From positions 1 through 15,417 of the forward strand of contig DASQMI010000037.1 of assembly GCA_035645555.1 (NCBI GenBank): a DNA stretch of 15,417 nt. The letters run 5' to 3'. The notes below the pieces were generated by a model. The model saw nothing but the letters and a program-made list of their open reading frames with translations. It did no database searches and was not told the DNA's origin. Below, piece by piece: positions 1 through 6,793 of this stretch. The position numbers and the translations under genes are program-made. The first letter of the stretch is position 1. The number at the start of each line of letters is the position of its first letter. The stretch comes from Lysobacter_F sp035645555 (GTDB lineage: Bacteria; Pseudomonadota; Gammaproteobacteria; Xanthomonadales; Xanthomonadaceae).

Positions 1-55
1 TCGGCCTCAGCGCCTTCCCCCGCTCACCCCGGACAACCGCCCGAGGGAGCCGCAC

Positions 56-83
56 ATCATACAGCGGTTTTCGCAGTCGTCAA
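56..83 (-). promoter_or_regulatory. Strong sigma70-like promoter firing leftward out of the window
   Basis: On the minus strand a -35 box TTGACG (83-78) is followed after 16 nt by a -10 box TATGAT (61-56), so transcription would start near position 50 and leave the window leftward. The sequence after the -10 box is GC-rich (GTGCGGCTCCC), as in stringently controlled stable-RNA promoters. In Pseudomonas aeruginosa the tyrZ/M23/anmK block sits next to an rRNA operon, so an rrn promoter is a reasonable inference, but no rRNA sequence lies inside the window. A 10-bp direct repeat (CCCGCTCACC, 19-28 and 86-95) flanks it. Confidence 0.55.
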
Positions 84-181
84 CACCCGCTCACCGCCAC
101 TTCACCACTCAACCCACCCCCGCGTTCAGACCGGGGTGTCCTCCACTGCCGGCGCCTGCGCAGCATGTCGAGGGGCGCGCA

Positions 182-193
182 TTGTGCGCACAA
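182..193. repeat. 12-bp perfect palindrome TTGTGCGCACAA
   Basis: TTGTGC/GCACAA forms a perfect dyad in the non-coding stretch between tyrS and the leftward promoter, about 100 bp upstream of its -35 box. It could be a protein-binding site or a short hairpin in the tyrS 3' end. There is no second copy in the non-coding parts I checked. Confidence 0.3.
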
Positions 194-230
194 GCGGCGA
201 CGTTGGGAAGGGGGCGCGACGCGCCGCGCG

Positions 231-1457
231 TCACGTTGATGAAGATGCGTCCGCCTGCACCAGCCGCACGCGCGCGAACGTGCGCTTGCCGACCGCGAGC
301 ACGCCTTCGAAGCCCGGGGCGAACACCCGCCCCGCGTCCTCGAGCACGTGGCCATCGACGCGCACCGCGCGCTCCTTGAGCTTGCGCATCGCTTCGGAGT
401 TGCTGGGCGTGAGCCCGGCCGCGGTCAGCAGCGCGGCGATCCGCAAGCCGTCGGCCGGCACCGGCACGTCCTGCAATGGGAGCAGCGCGGTGTCGCCTTC
501 GCCACGCACGGCGGCATTCCATCCGGCCACCGCCTGCTCGGCCGCTTCGCGGCCATGGAAGCGCGCTGCGAGTTCGCGCGCCAGCCGCAACTTGATGTCG
601 CGCGGATTGAGCTGGCCCGCGTCCACCTCGGCGCGCAGGCGCCTGGCTTCGGCCGGGCCAATCTCGAAGCTGAGCAGCTCGATCCAGCGCCACATCAGCG
701 CATCGCCGATCTTCATCGCCTTGGTGACGATGTCGATCGCCGGCTCGTCGATGCCGATGTAGTTGCCGAGCGACTTACTCATCTTGTGCACGCCGTCGAG
801 GCCTTCCAGCAACGGCATGGTGAGCACGATCTGCGGCGGCTGCCGGTAGTGCTCCTGGAGCGCGCGCCCCATCAACAGGTTGAACTTCTGGTCTGTGCCG
901 CCGAGCTCGACGTCGGCCTTCAGCGCGACCGAGTCATAGCCCTGCACCAGCGGGTACAGGAACTCGTGGATCGCGATCGGCTGCTGGGCGGCATAGCGCT
1001 TGGCGAAGTCGTCGCGCTCGAGCATGCGCGCGACGGTGTGCTGCGCCGCGAGCCGGATCATGTCGGCCGCGCCCATCTGCGCGAACCATTCGGAATTGAA
1101 GCGCACTTCGGTGCGGTCGGGGTCGAGCACCTTGAAGACCTGCGCGGTGTAGGTGCGCGCGTTGGCCTCGACTTCCTCGCGGGTCAGCGGCTTGCGGGTG
1201 ACGTTCTTGCCGGTCGGGTCGCCGATCATCCCGGTGAAGTCGCCGATCAGGAAGATCGCGCGGTGCCCGAGCTCCTGGAAGTGCCGCATCTTGTTGAGCA
1301 GCACGGTGTGGCCGAGATGCAGGTCCGGCGCGGTGGGGTCGAAACCGGCCTTGATGCGCAGCGGACGGTCGAGCTTCAGGCGCGCTTCCAGTTCCTCGCG
1401 CTTGAGGATCTCCTCGGCGCCGCGGCCGATCAGTTCGAGGGCGTCTTGCAGGGACAC
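231..1457 (-). CDS. tyrS: Tyrosyl-tRNA synthetase (TyrZ-like class I)
   Basis: Cytoplasmic class I aminoacyl-tRNA synthetase that charges tRNA-Tyr with tyrosine using ATP. Counting from the chosen start (408 residues), the class I HIGH-type signature is HLGH at about 47-50 and the KMSKS loop is at about 225-229. The Rossmann fold shows GFDPTAPDLHLGH and FLIGDFTGMIGDP. A C-terminal S4 RNA-binding domain covers about 337-375 (GLTPSNSEAMRKLKERAVRVDG). The length and these motifs fit the TyrZ-like subgroup. The open frame extends to a GTG at 1466, but GGAG at 1466-1469 lies 8 nt before a second in-frame GTG at 1457, which is the better Shine-Dalgarno spacing; the two starts differ by three residues. 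No ATG is available upstream before a stop codon. It is divergent from the M23 peptidase gene and is probably monocistronic. Confidence 0.96.
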   Translation of the reverse strand: MSLQDALELIGRGAEEILKREELEARLKLDRPLRIKAGFDPTAPDLHLGHTVLLNKMRHFQELGHRAIFLIGDFTGMIGDPTGKNVTRKPLTREEVEANARTYTAQVFKVLDPDRTEVRFNSEWFAQMGAADMIRLAAQHTVARMLERDDFAKRYAAQQPIAIHEFLYPLVQGYDSVALKADVELGGTDQKFNLLMGRALQEHYRQPPQIVLTMPLLEGLDGVHKMSKSLGNYIGIDEPAIDIVTKAMKIGDALMWRWIELLSFEIGPAEARRLRAEVDAGQLNPRDIKLRLARELAARFHGREAAEQAVAGWNAAVRGEGDTALLPLQDVPVPADGLRIAALLTAAGLTPSNSEAMRKLKERAVRVDGHVLEDAGRVFAPGFEGVLAVGKRTFARVRLVQADASSST

Positions 1458-1582
1458 GGGGGCCACTCCAGCGGCCGCACACGCGGCCTGGACATCGGGG
1501 ATGGATACTGATGAGGCAGCAGACTACAGAGTTAAACGGGCGTAAATCGACCGCTCGCACAAACCCTATTCAGGACAAGGGT

Positions 1583-1611
1583 TTGACGCTTGTAGTTCGC
1601 GTGTCTATGGT
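1583..1611 (+). promoter_or_regulatory. Sigma70-like promoter of the M23 peptidase-anmK operon
   Basis: TTGACG (1583-1588) is separated by exactly 17 nt from TATGGT (1606-1611). Transcription would start near 1618, giving a leader of about 34 nt before the ATG at 1652. The position inside the tyrS-peptidase divergent gap, and the fact that any upstream start of the peptidase frame would place coding sequence over these boxes, both support it. I see no equally good promoter for tyrS on the other strand. Confidence 0.65.
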
Positions 1612-1651
1612 AGCCCGGCTACACGGTCATCACACCGCTTTGGGGGCGGCC

Positions 1652-3076
1652 ATGCCGATGAACGCATCCGGTTCCGGGGACCACCGGCGTCAACGCCTCG
1701 CAGCGCTGCGCGATGCGGCGCTGCGCCGCACCGTTCACGCCCGCCGTGCCGCGCCCGGGTTCACCGGCCGCTGGACGCGCCGGCAGTGGATGCAGGCCAG
1801 CCTGATCGCCACCGTCGGCATGCTGGTCGCGGCGATCGTGCCCGGTTTCGACGTCGAGGTCTCGCCGCAGGCGAGCCTGCAGCGGCAATCGATGGCGCTC
1901 GCGTTGCCGCCGCTGCCGCTGTCGCGCCAGCAGGGCATCCAGGGCGACAGCTGGCAGATCGTGCACGTGCAGCCGGGGCAGACGCTCGCGGAGATTTTCG
2001 AGGAGCTCGAGATCCCGGCCGCGACGTTGCAACGCATCCTCGAGCACCCCGGCACCAAGCCGGCGCTGACCCGGCTGAAGCCCGGCGCGGAGCTCGGGTT
2101 CGACCTGCCGGTCGACGGCGGCCTGCGCACGCTGCGCTTCGAGCGCGACGAGTCGCACCGGGTGGAGCTGACATTCGAGAGCGACCGCATCGTCGAGAAG
2201 GTAATCGAGCGTCCGGTCGAGACCCGCAAGGTCGTACTCAGCGGCGAGATCGGTTCCGGCTCGCTGTATGCGGCAGCGCGCCGCGCCGGACTGACGCCGT
2301 CGATGATCGAGGCGCTCACCGACGACATCTTCAAGTACGACATCGACTTCGATAAGGACCTGCAGCGCGGCGACCGCTTCAGCGTGGTGGTCGACGAGAA
2401 ATGGCGCGAGGGCGAGAAGATCGGCAGCGGCCCGATCCTGGCGGCGGCGTTCACCACCGGCGAGCGCATGTACACGGCGTTCCGCTACGAGCGCAACGGC
2501 AAGGGCGAATACTTCACCGCCGACGGCCGCCCGCTGAAGAAGAGCTTCATCCGCATGCCGATTCCGTACGCGCGGCTTACCTCCGGTTTCGGTTCGCGCC
2601 GGCATCCGGTGCTGGGCATCATGCGCATGCACAAGGGTGTCGACTACGGCGCCGGCAGCGGCACGCCGATCATGGCCGCGGGCGACGCGCGCGTGCAGTT
2701 CGTCGGCTGGAAAGGCGGCTACGGCCGCACCGTGATCCTCGACCACGGCCGCGGCTACACCACGCTGTACGGCCACATGTCGCGCTTCGGCAAGATCAAG
2801 ACCGGGCAGCGCATCCCGCAGGGCACGGTAATCGGCTATGTCGGCAGCTCCGGCCTCGCCACCGGGCCGCACCTGCATTACGAATTCCGCATCAACGGCG
2901 TGCACCGCAACCCGCTGTCGATCACCATGCCGCCGCCGGAGCCGCTGCGCGGCGCCGAGCTGGCCGCGTTCCGCCTGCAGACCGCGCCGGCGCTGGCGCG
3001 CATCCAGCAGGTCGAGAACATCATCTACGCCGGCACCCAGCCGCCGCCGCGCAAGCCGCGCCGCGGCAAGGCCTGA
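1652..3076 (+). CDS. Membrane-anchored M23 peptidoglycan endopeptidase (OapA/LysM-like + LytM)
   Basis: Predicted zinc metallopeptidase that cleaves peptide cross-links in periplasmic peptidoglycan, of the MepM/YebA type. The 474-residue product has a basic cytoplasmic N-terminus, one membrane segment at about 48-66 (ending LVAAIVPGF), and an OapA/LysM-like wall-binding domain at about 101-153 (IVHVQPGQTLAEIFEEL). A linker domain follows, then a C-terminal M23 domain at about 302-425. The zinc and catalytic residues are present: H327 and D331 in HKGVDYG, H375 in YGHMS, and H407/H409 in HLHYEF, which argues for an active enzyme. The frame is open to an ATG at 1511, but that would run through the promoter at 1583-1611. 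ATG 1652 has GGGGG at 1642-1646, 5 nt upstream. anmK follows after one base, so the two are co-transcribed. Confidence 0.92.
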   Translation: MPMNASGSGDHRRQRLAALRDAALRRTVHARRAAPGFTGRWTRRQWMQASLIATVGMLVAAIVPGFDVEVSPQASLQRQSMALALPPLPLSRQQGIQGDSWQIVHVQPGQTLAEIFEELEIPAATLQRILEHPGTKPALTRLKPGAELGFDLPVDGGLRTLRFERDESHRVELTFESDRIVEKVIERPVETRKVVLSGEIGSGSLYAAARRAGLTPSMIEALTDDIFKYDIDFDKDLQRGDRFSVVVDEKWREGEKIGSGPILAAAFTTGERMYTAFRYERNGKGEYFTADGRPLKKSFIRMPIPYARLTSGFGSRRHPVLGIMRMHKGVDYGAGSGTPIMAAGDARVQFVGWKGGYGRTVILDHGRGYTTLYGHMSRFGKIKTGQRIPQGTVIGYVGSSGLATGPHLHYEFRINGVHRNPLSITMPPPEPLRGAELAAFRLQTAPALARIQQVENIIYAGTQPPPRKPRRGKA

Positions 3077-3077
3077 C

Positions 3078-4220
3078 GTGACGGCAACCGCGCCGGCCGC
3101 GGCCGGCCTGTATGTCGGGCTGATTTCCGGCACCAGCGCGGACGGCATCGATGCCGCGCTGGTGGAGTTCGCCGCCGACGGCGGCTGCGTGCTGCGCGCC
3201 GGCTGCACCTACCCGTGGTCCGCGCCGCTGCGCGCGCAACTGCTCGCGCTCGGCCAGGGCGGCGAGCTGCGTTCGCTTGATGAGATCGGCACGCTCGACG
3301 TGCAGGTCGGCGAGGCGTTCGCGGACGCCGCGCGGCGCCTGCTCGACGAGGCCGGCATTGCGCCGACGTCGGTGCGCGCGATTGGTTCGCACGGCCAGAC
3401 CATCCGCCATCGGCCGCAGGGCGCCGCCTACGACGGCCGCGATCCGTTCACCTGGCAGATCGGCGATGCCCACGTGATCGCCGAGCGCACCGGCATCGCC
3501 ACGGTCGCCGACTTCCGCCGCCGCGACGTCGCCGCCGGCGGCCAGGGCGCGCCGCTGGTGCCGGCGTTCCACGCCGCGCTGCTGCAGCGCGCGGACGAGG
3601 ACCGCGCCGTGCTCAATCTCGGCGGCATCGGCAATTTCACCCTGTTGCCGGCACGTGGCGACGTGCGCGGTTTCGACACCGGCCCCGCCAATGCATTGCT
3701 GGACGCCTGGTGTCTGCGCCACCGCGGCCAGCCGTTCGACCGCGAGGGCGCGTTCGCCGCCGAAGGCGAAGTCGATGCCGCGCTGCTGGCGCGCCTGCTC
3801 GCGGAACCGTGGTTCGCACTGCCGCCGCCGAAGAGCACCGGGCGCGAGCAGTTCCACCTCGACTGGTTGCAGGCGCAGCTGCGCGGTGGCGAGCGCCCGC
3901 AGGACGTGCAGGCCACGCTACTGGAACTGAGCGCGGTCACCGTCGTCGACGCGCTGCGACGCAGCCAGCCGGGCACGCGGCGGGTGATCGCCTGCGGCGG
4001 CGGCGTGCGCAATCCGCGGCTACTGGCACGCATCGGCCACCATCTGGGCTCCGGCGTGGTGCTCGAGCGCAGCGAAGCGCACGGGCTGGATGCCGACTTC
4101 GTCGAGGCGATGGCGTTCGCGTGGCTGGCGCGGCAGACGCTGTGCGGCCTGCCCGGCAACCTGCCCGCGGTGACCGGCGCGGCGGGCCCGCGCGTGCTGG
4201 GCGTGGTGTACCCGGCCTGA
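3078..4220 (+). CDS. anmK: Anhydro-N-acetylmuramic acid kinase
   Basis: Cytoplasmic sugar kinase of peptidoglycan recycling. It hydrolyses the 1,6-anhydro ring of anhydro-MurNAc while phosphorylating it with ATP, giving MurNAc-6-phosphate. The 380-residue length is normal. Family signatures from the N-terminus are SGTSADGID (about 17-25; many homologues have SLDG), GSHGQT (103-108), DFRRRDVAAGGQGAPL (145-160), NLGGIGNFT (180-188), GFDTGPAN (198-205) and a C-terminal ACGGGVRNP. The start is inferred as GTG 3078: it begins one base after the peptidase stop and has AAGG at 3068-3071, 6 nt upstream. No in-frame ATG lies near the conserved N-terminus. The coupling to a wall hydrolase fits supply of turnover products. 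It converges on the RHH-like gene with only 8 nt between stop codons. Confidence 0.95.
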   Translation: MTATAPAAAGLYVGLISGTSADGIDAALVEFAADGGCVLRAGCTYPWSAPLRAQLLALGQGGELRSLDEIGTLDVQVGEAFADAARRLLDEAGIAPTSVRAIGSHGQTIRHRPQGAAYDGRDPFTWQIGDAHVIAERTGIATVADFRRRDVAAGGQGAPLVPAFHAALLQRADEDRAVLNLGGIGNFTLLPARGDVRGFDTGPANALLDAWCLRHRGQPFDREGAFAAEGEVDAALLARLLAEPWFALPPPKSTGREQFHLDWLQAQLRGGERPQDVQATLLELSAVTVVDALRRSQPGTRRVIACGGGVRNPRLLARIGHHLGSGVVLERSEAHGLDADFVEAMAFAWLARQTLCGLPGNLPAVTGAAGPRVLGVVYPA

Positions 4221-4233
4221 GCCGCGCCTCAGG
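4216..4233. terminator. Small symmetric hairpin at convergent anmK / RHH gene ends (weak terminator candidate)
   Basis: CCTGAG (4216-4221) and CTCAGG (4228-4233) form a 6-bp stem with a 6-nt loop. The left arm contains the anmK TGA and the right arm the TGA of the opposing gene, so both 3' ends share the structure. It lacks a T-tract and the stem is short, so efficient intrinsic termination is doubtful. Confidence 0.3.
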
Positions 4234-4489
4234 GTTCCGATTTCGGCAGCCGGCCGATCAGCGAGAAGCCCGGATCGTCCGGGATGGTCTCCATCGCGGC
4301 GATCGCTTCCTTCAGCGCCTGCGCGTCCATCTCGTTGAAGCGCGCCTTGAGCTCGATCTCGCTCGCGCTCAGGCCCTGCTCGATCAGGTGCAGCAGGGTC
4401 TGCTGCATGCTCCAGCCGCGCGCCTGCGCCACCCGGCCGATGCGCTCGGACAGCGCCGGGTCGAGGTTGGGCAGGACGATGTCGGTCAT
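4229..4489 (-). CDS. Small ribbon-helix-helix (CopG/Arc/FitA-like) protein coupled to ampG
   Basis: 86-residue protein of uncertain function. Residues about 3-42 read like a ribbon-helix-helix DNA-binding fold: a short strand (DIVLPNL), then DPALSERIGRVAQARG, a turn GWS, and a second helix MQQTLLHLIEQGL. This spacing resembles CopG/Arc repressors and FitA/VapB-type antitoxins. The C-terminal half (about 43-86) is acidic and helical, ending IPDDPGFSLIGRLPKSEP. The ATG overlaps the ampG TGA as ATGA (4486-4489), and GGGAGAG lies about 7 nt upstream, so translation is both coupled and well supported. No toxin-like gene (PIN, RelE) lies alongside, which weakens a toxin-antitoxin reading. A regulator of the ampG operon or of wall recycling is speculation from position. 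Being an RHH protein is inferred by eye only. Confidence 0.75.
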   Translation of the reverse strand: MTDIVLPNLDPALSERIGRVAQARGWSMQQTLLHLIEQGLSASEIELKARFNEMDAQALKEAIAAMETIPDDPGFSLIGRLPKSEP

Positions 4490-5892
4490 GGGCGGGCTCT
4501 CCCGGTGGCCTCCGCGGCGGGCGCGGTGCGGCGGTTGTACCGCATCAGCAGCATGCACAGCACGAACGCCGGCACGCCGATCAGGGCGGTGCCGGCGAAG
4601 AATAGCGAATACGACTCCAGCAGGCTGTGACCGGCCGCCTGCAAGCTCTCCACCGCCACGCCGGACAGCCCCTTCAACGCCTTGCCGAGCAGCGCGTAGA
4701 ACGAACTCAGCAACGCGTACTGGGTGGCGGTGTAGCCGATGCTGGTGAGGCTGGACATGTAGGCGATCAGCGCGGTGCCGGCGAAGCCGTTGGCGATGTT
4801 GTCGATCGCCATTGCGGTGCCGAACGCCACCGTGTCCGGGCCGACGTAACCCAGCCAGGCGAACGCGAGGTTGGAGCCGGGGCCGAGCACCGCGCCGGTC
4901 AGCAGCGCCGCCATCACGCCGAAGCGCACCGCCACCAGGCCGGCGAGCGCGATGCCGACGAACGAGGCCACCAGCCCCACCGAACCGCGCACGGTGCCGA
5001 CGGTCTGCTCGGTCAGGCCGAGATCGACGTAGAACGGGTTGGCCATCGGCCCCATTACGAAATCGCCCAGCCGGTACACGCTGATCGCCGCCAGCATCAG
5101 CAGCGCGGCGCCGCGGTGCTCGCGGAAGAACGCCACGAACGGGCCGACGATCGCGTCGAACAAGCCGCGCGGCGTCCACAGCACCGGCTGCTGCGCGGCG
5201 GCGATCTGTGAGCGCGCCGGTTCGCGCGCCATCACCGCAGCGGCGATGCCGAACGTCATCGCCAGCGCCATCACGTGGTAGGACAGGGTCCAGCCGACCT
5301 CGGCGGCGATCAGCAGGATCAGCGCGTCGGTCACCAGCAGCGCACTGCGGTAACCGAGCGCCGACGACGAGGTCAGCAGGCCGAGCTGCTCCGGGCTCTC
5401 CGCGCTCTCGATGCGCCAGGCATCGATCACGATGTCCTGCGTCGCGGACGCGAACGCGACGATCAGCGCCAGCCCGCCAAACACCGCGAGGTGATCGAGC
5501 CGCACGCCGAACAGCGTCAGCGCGCCTTCCACTGGCTGCACGATCGCCATGCCGGCAAGGCCCACCATCACCGTGAGCTGCGACAGCACCATCCAGCCGC
5601 GCCGGCGCCCGAGCCAGCGGCCGAGCAGCGGCGCGTCGGTCTTGTCGACCAGCGGCGCCCACAGGAACTTCAGCGAATAGGCGAGCCCCACCCACGACAG
5701 AAATCCGATGGTGTCGAGCTCGATGCCGTTCTTGCGCATCCAGAAGCCGAGCGTGTTGCCGACCAGGTACAGCGGCAGCCCGGACGCGAAGCCGAGCAGC
5801 AGCATCGCCGCCACTTTCGGATGGCGCAGGTTGGCGAGCACGCCGCGCCAGCCGGGCGCGGCGCGGGAGTCAGAGCGCGTAGTCGACGACAT
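4486..5892 (-). CDS. ampG: AmpG muropeptide MFS permease
   Basis: Inner-membrane major facilitator permease that imports GlcNAc-anhydro-MurNAc (peptide) turnover products from the periplasm, the entry step of peptidoglycan recycling and, in some bacteria, of beta-lactamase induction. The 468-residue protein is hydrophobic throughout, with about 12 or more membrane segments. AmpG-type features include the N-terminal stretch GFASGLPLYLVGNTLGFWM, the loop KFLWAPLVDKT, FASATQDIVIDAWR in the middle, and YRLGDFVMGPMANPFY in the second half. The start ATG lies inside the end of the exonuclease gene (23-nt overlap, 5870-5892) and has no clear ribosome site, so coupled translation is likely. Its stop overlaps the next gene start by 4 nt. 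It is convergent with anmK, which acts later in the same pathway. Confidence 0.95.
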   Translation of the reverse strand: MSSTTRSDSRAAPGWRGVLANLRHPKVAAMLLLGFASGLPLYLVGNTLGFWMRKNGIELDTIGFLSWVGLAYSLKFLWAPLVDKTDAPLLGRWLGRRRGWMVLSQLTVMVGLAGMAIVQPVEGALTLFGVRLDHLAVFGGLALIVAFASATQDIVIDAWRIESAESPEQLGLLTSSSALGYRSALLVTDALILLIAAEVGWTLSYHVMALAMTFGIAAAVMAREPARSQIAAAQQPVLWTPRGLFDAIVGPFVAFFREHRGAALLMLAAISVYRLGDFVMGPMANPFYVDLGLTEQTVGTVRGSVGLVASFVGIALAGLVAVRFGVMAALLTGAVLGPGSNLAFAWLGYVGPDTVAFGTAMAIDNIANGFAGTALIAYMSSLTSIGYTATQYALLSSFYALLGKALKGLSGVAVESLQAAGHSLLESYSLFFAGTALIGVPAFVLCMLLMRYNRRTAPAAEATGRARP

Positions 5893-6664
5893 ACGGGGCG
5901 TGGTCGGAGAACCGCGGTTCGGGATGGACCGCGCAGGCGCGCACGCGCTCGCGCAGGTTCGGGGTGACCAGCTGGTAGTCGATGCGCCAGCCGACGTTGT
6001 TGGCGCGCGCGGCGCCGCGCTGCGACCACCAGGTGTATTCGACCGCGTCGGGCTTGAGCACGCGGAAGCTGTCCAGCCAGCCGTGCGCCGGGCGCGGCGT
6101 GCCGTCGCCGCAGTCGTCGGCGATCAGCGCATTGAGCCAGGCGCGTTCCTCGGGCAGGCAGCCGGAGTTCTTCTGGTTGGAGGTCCAGTTCCTGATGTCC
6201 AGCCGCGAGCGGACGATGTTCCAGTCGCCGCACAGCACGTATTCGCGGCCGCTAGCAAGCCACTCCAGCAGGATCGGCTTCAGCCAGTCCATCACTTCGA
6301 ACTTGAAGCGCTGGCGCAGCTCGCCGGACGAGCCGGACGGGATATAGAAGGAGACCACGCTCAGGTTGCCGAAACGCGCCTCGATGTAGCGGCCCTCGTC
6401 GTCGAACGGCGCCCAGCCCAGCGCGGTGCGGATCTCGTCCGGCTCGCGCCGGCTGTAGATCGCCACGCCGCTGTAGCCCTTCTTGGTGATCGCATCGCGG
6501 AACCACGCCCGGTAGCCCGCCGGCACCGCGGCGGCGAGCTGGTGCTCCTGCGCCTTGGTCTCCTGCGCGCACAGTACGTCGACGTCGTTGCGCGCGAACC
6601 AGTCGAAAAAGCCCTTGCTCGCGGCCGAACGCAGGCCGTTGGCGTTGAAGGAGGCGATGCGCAT
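5870..6664 (-). CDS. xthA: Exodeoxyribonuclease III, Crc-like subgroup with intact active site
   Basis: Predicted AP endonuclease/3'-5' exonuclease of base-excision repair (endonuclease/exonuclease/phosphatase fold), 264 residues. The catalytic residues are visible: N7 (FNANG), E35 (CAQET), D147 and N149 (CGDWNI), D228 (GWRIDYQL) and D254/H255 (RFSDHAP). The body of the protein (LDIRNW, LPEERAWL, GWRIDYQLVTP) strongly resembles Pseudomonas Crc, an RNA-binding carbon catabolite regulator that as I recall has lost these catalytic residues. The gene is divergent from pyrE, as is crc. I therefore infer a working nuclease orthologous to the ancestor of Crc. The ATG at 6664 gives the canonical MRIASFN start; the frame stays open far upstream through pyrE, which is a GC artefact. 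It heads an overlapping unit with ampG and the RHH-like gene. Confidence 0.93.
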   Translation of the reverse strand: MRIASFNANGLRSAASKGFFDWFARNDVDVLCAQETKAQEHQLAAAVPAGYRAWFRDAITKKGYSGVAIYSRREPDEIRTALGWAPFDDEGRYIEARFGNLSVVSFYIPSGSSGELRQRFKFEVMDWLKPILLEWLASGREYVLCGDWNIVRSRLDIRNWTSNQKNSGCLPEERAWLNALIADDCGDGTPRPAHGWLDSFRVLKPDAVEYTWWSQRGAARANNVGWRIDYQLVTPNLRERVRACAVHPEPRFSDHAPYVVDYAL

Positions 6665-6728
6665 TCGATTGGCGGGCTGTCCGGATTCGGGTTGCGTGCA
6701 GCGTAGCGGATGTCGGGTGCCATGTACG

Positions 6729-6759
6729 GTGCCGTCGGGCACGGGCGGCAGGCGCCTGC
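6729..6759. repeat. Two dyad symmetries in the xthA-pyrE divergent gap
   Basis: GTGCC-GTCG-GGCAC (6729-6742) and the perfect 12-bp palindrome GCAGGCGCCTGC (6748-6759) lie 5 nt apart in the 129-bp divergent gap. They could be an operator or leader hairpins for pyrE. No convincing -35/-10 pair is visible on either strand in this gap, and chance palindromes are common at this GC content. Confidence 0.35.
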
Positions 6760-6793
6760 AGTAGCATTCACGAATCCCGATAACGAACACCCC

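Larger units (their letters stand above)
1..230. other. Non-coding region downstream of tyrS
   Basis: No credible gene lies between the left edge and the tyrS stop codon; short open frames here look like GC-driven chance frames. The region holds the leftward promoter at 56-83 and a perfect 12-bp palindrome TTGTGCGCACAA at 182-193. A GC-only inverted repeat GACGCGC-C-GCGCGTC (218-232) overlaps the end of tyrS. None of these is followed by a T-tract on the minus strand, so I cannot name a tyrS terminator with confidence. Confidence 0.5.

Noticed and set aside
218..232. GC-rich inverted repeat at the tyrS stop as a terminator
   Set aside because: It has a one-base loop and no T-tract downstream on the minus strand, so it is unlikely to terminate transcription.
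1511..1651. N-terminal extension of the M23 peptidase from ATG 1511
   Set aside because: It would overlap the TTGACG-17-TATGGT promoter; the membrane anchor and ribosome site fit a start at 1652.
1619..3208. 529-codon leftward open frame antisense to the M23 peptidase
   Set aside because: The sense strand carries intact zinc ligands and a good start; the antisense product has no recognisable domain.
4229..4489. Toxin-antitoxin module
   Set aside because: The protein is antitoxin-like in fold, but no toxin gene lies beside it; both neighbours are recognised housekeeping genes.
4490..5695. Upstream extension of the RHH-like gene frame through ampG
   Set aside because: The ATG at 4489 has a good ribosome site and the upstream translation has no resemblance to a protein, being the shifted frame of ampG.
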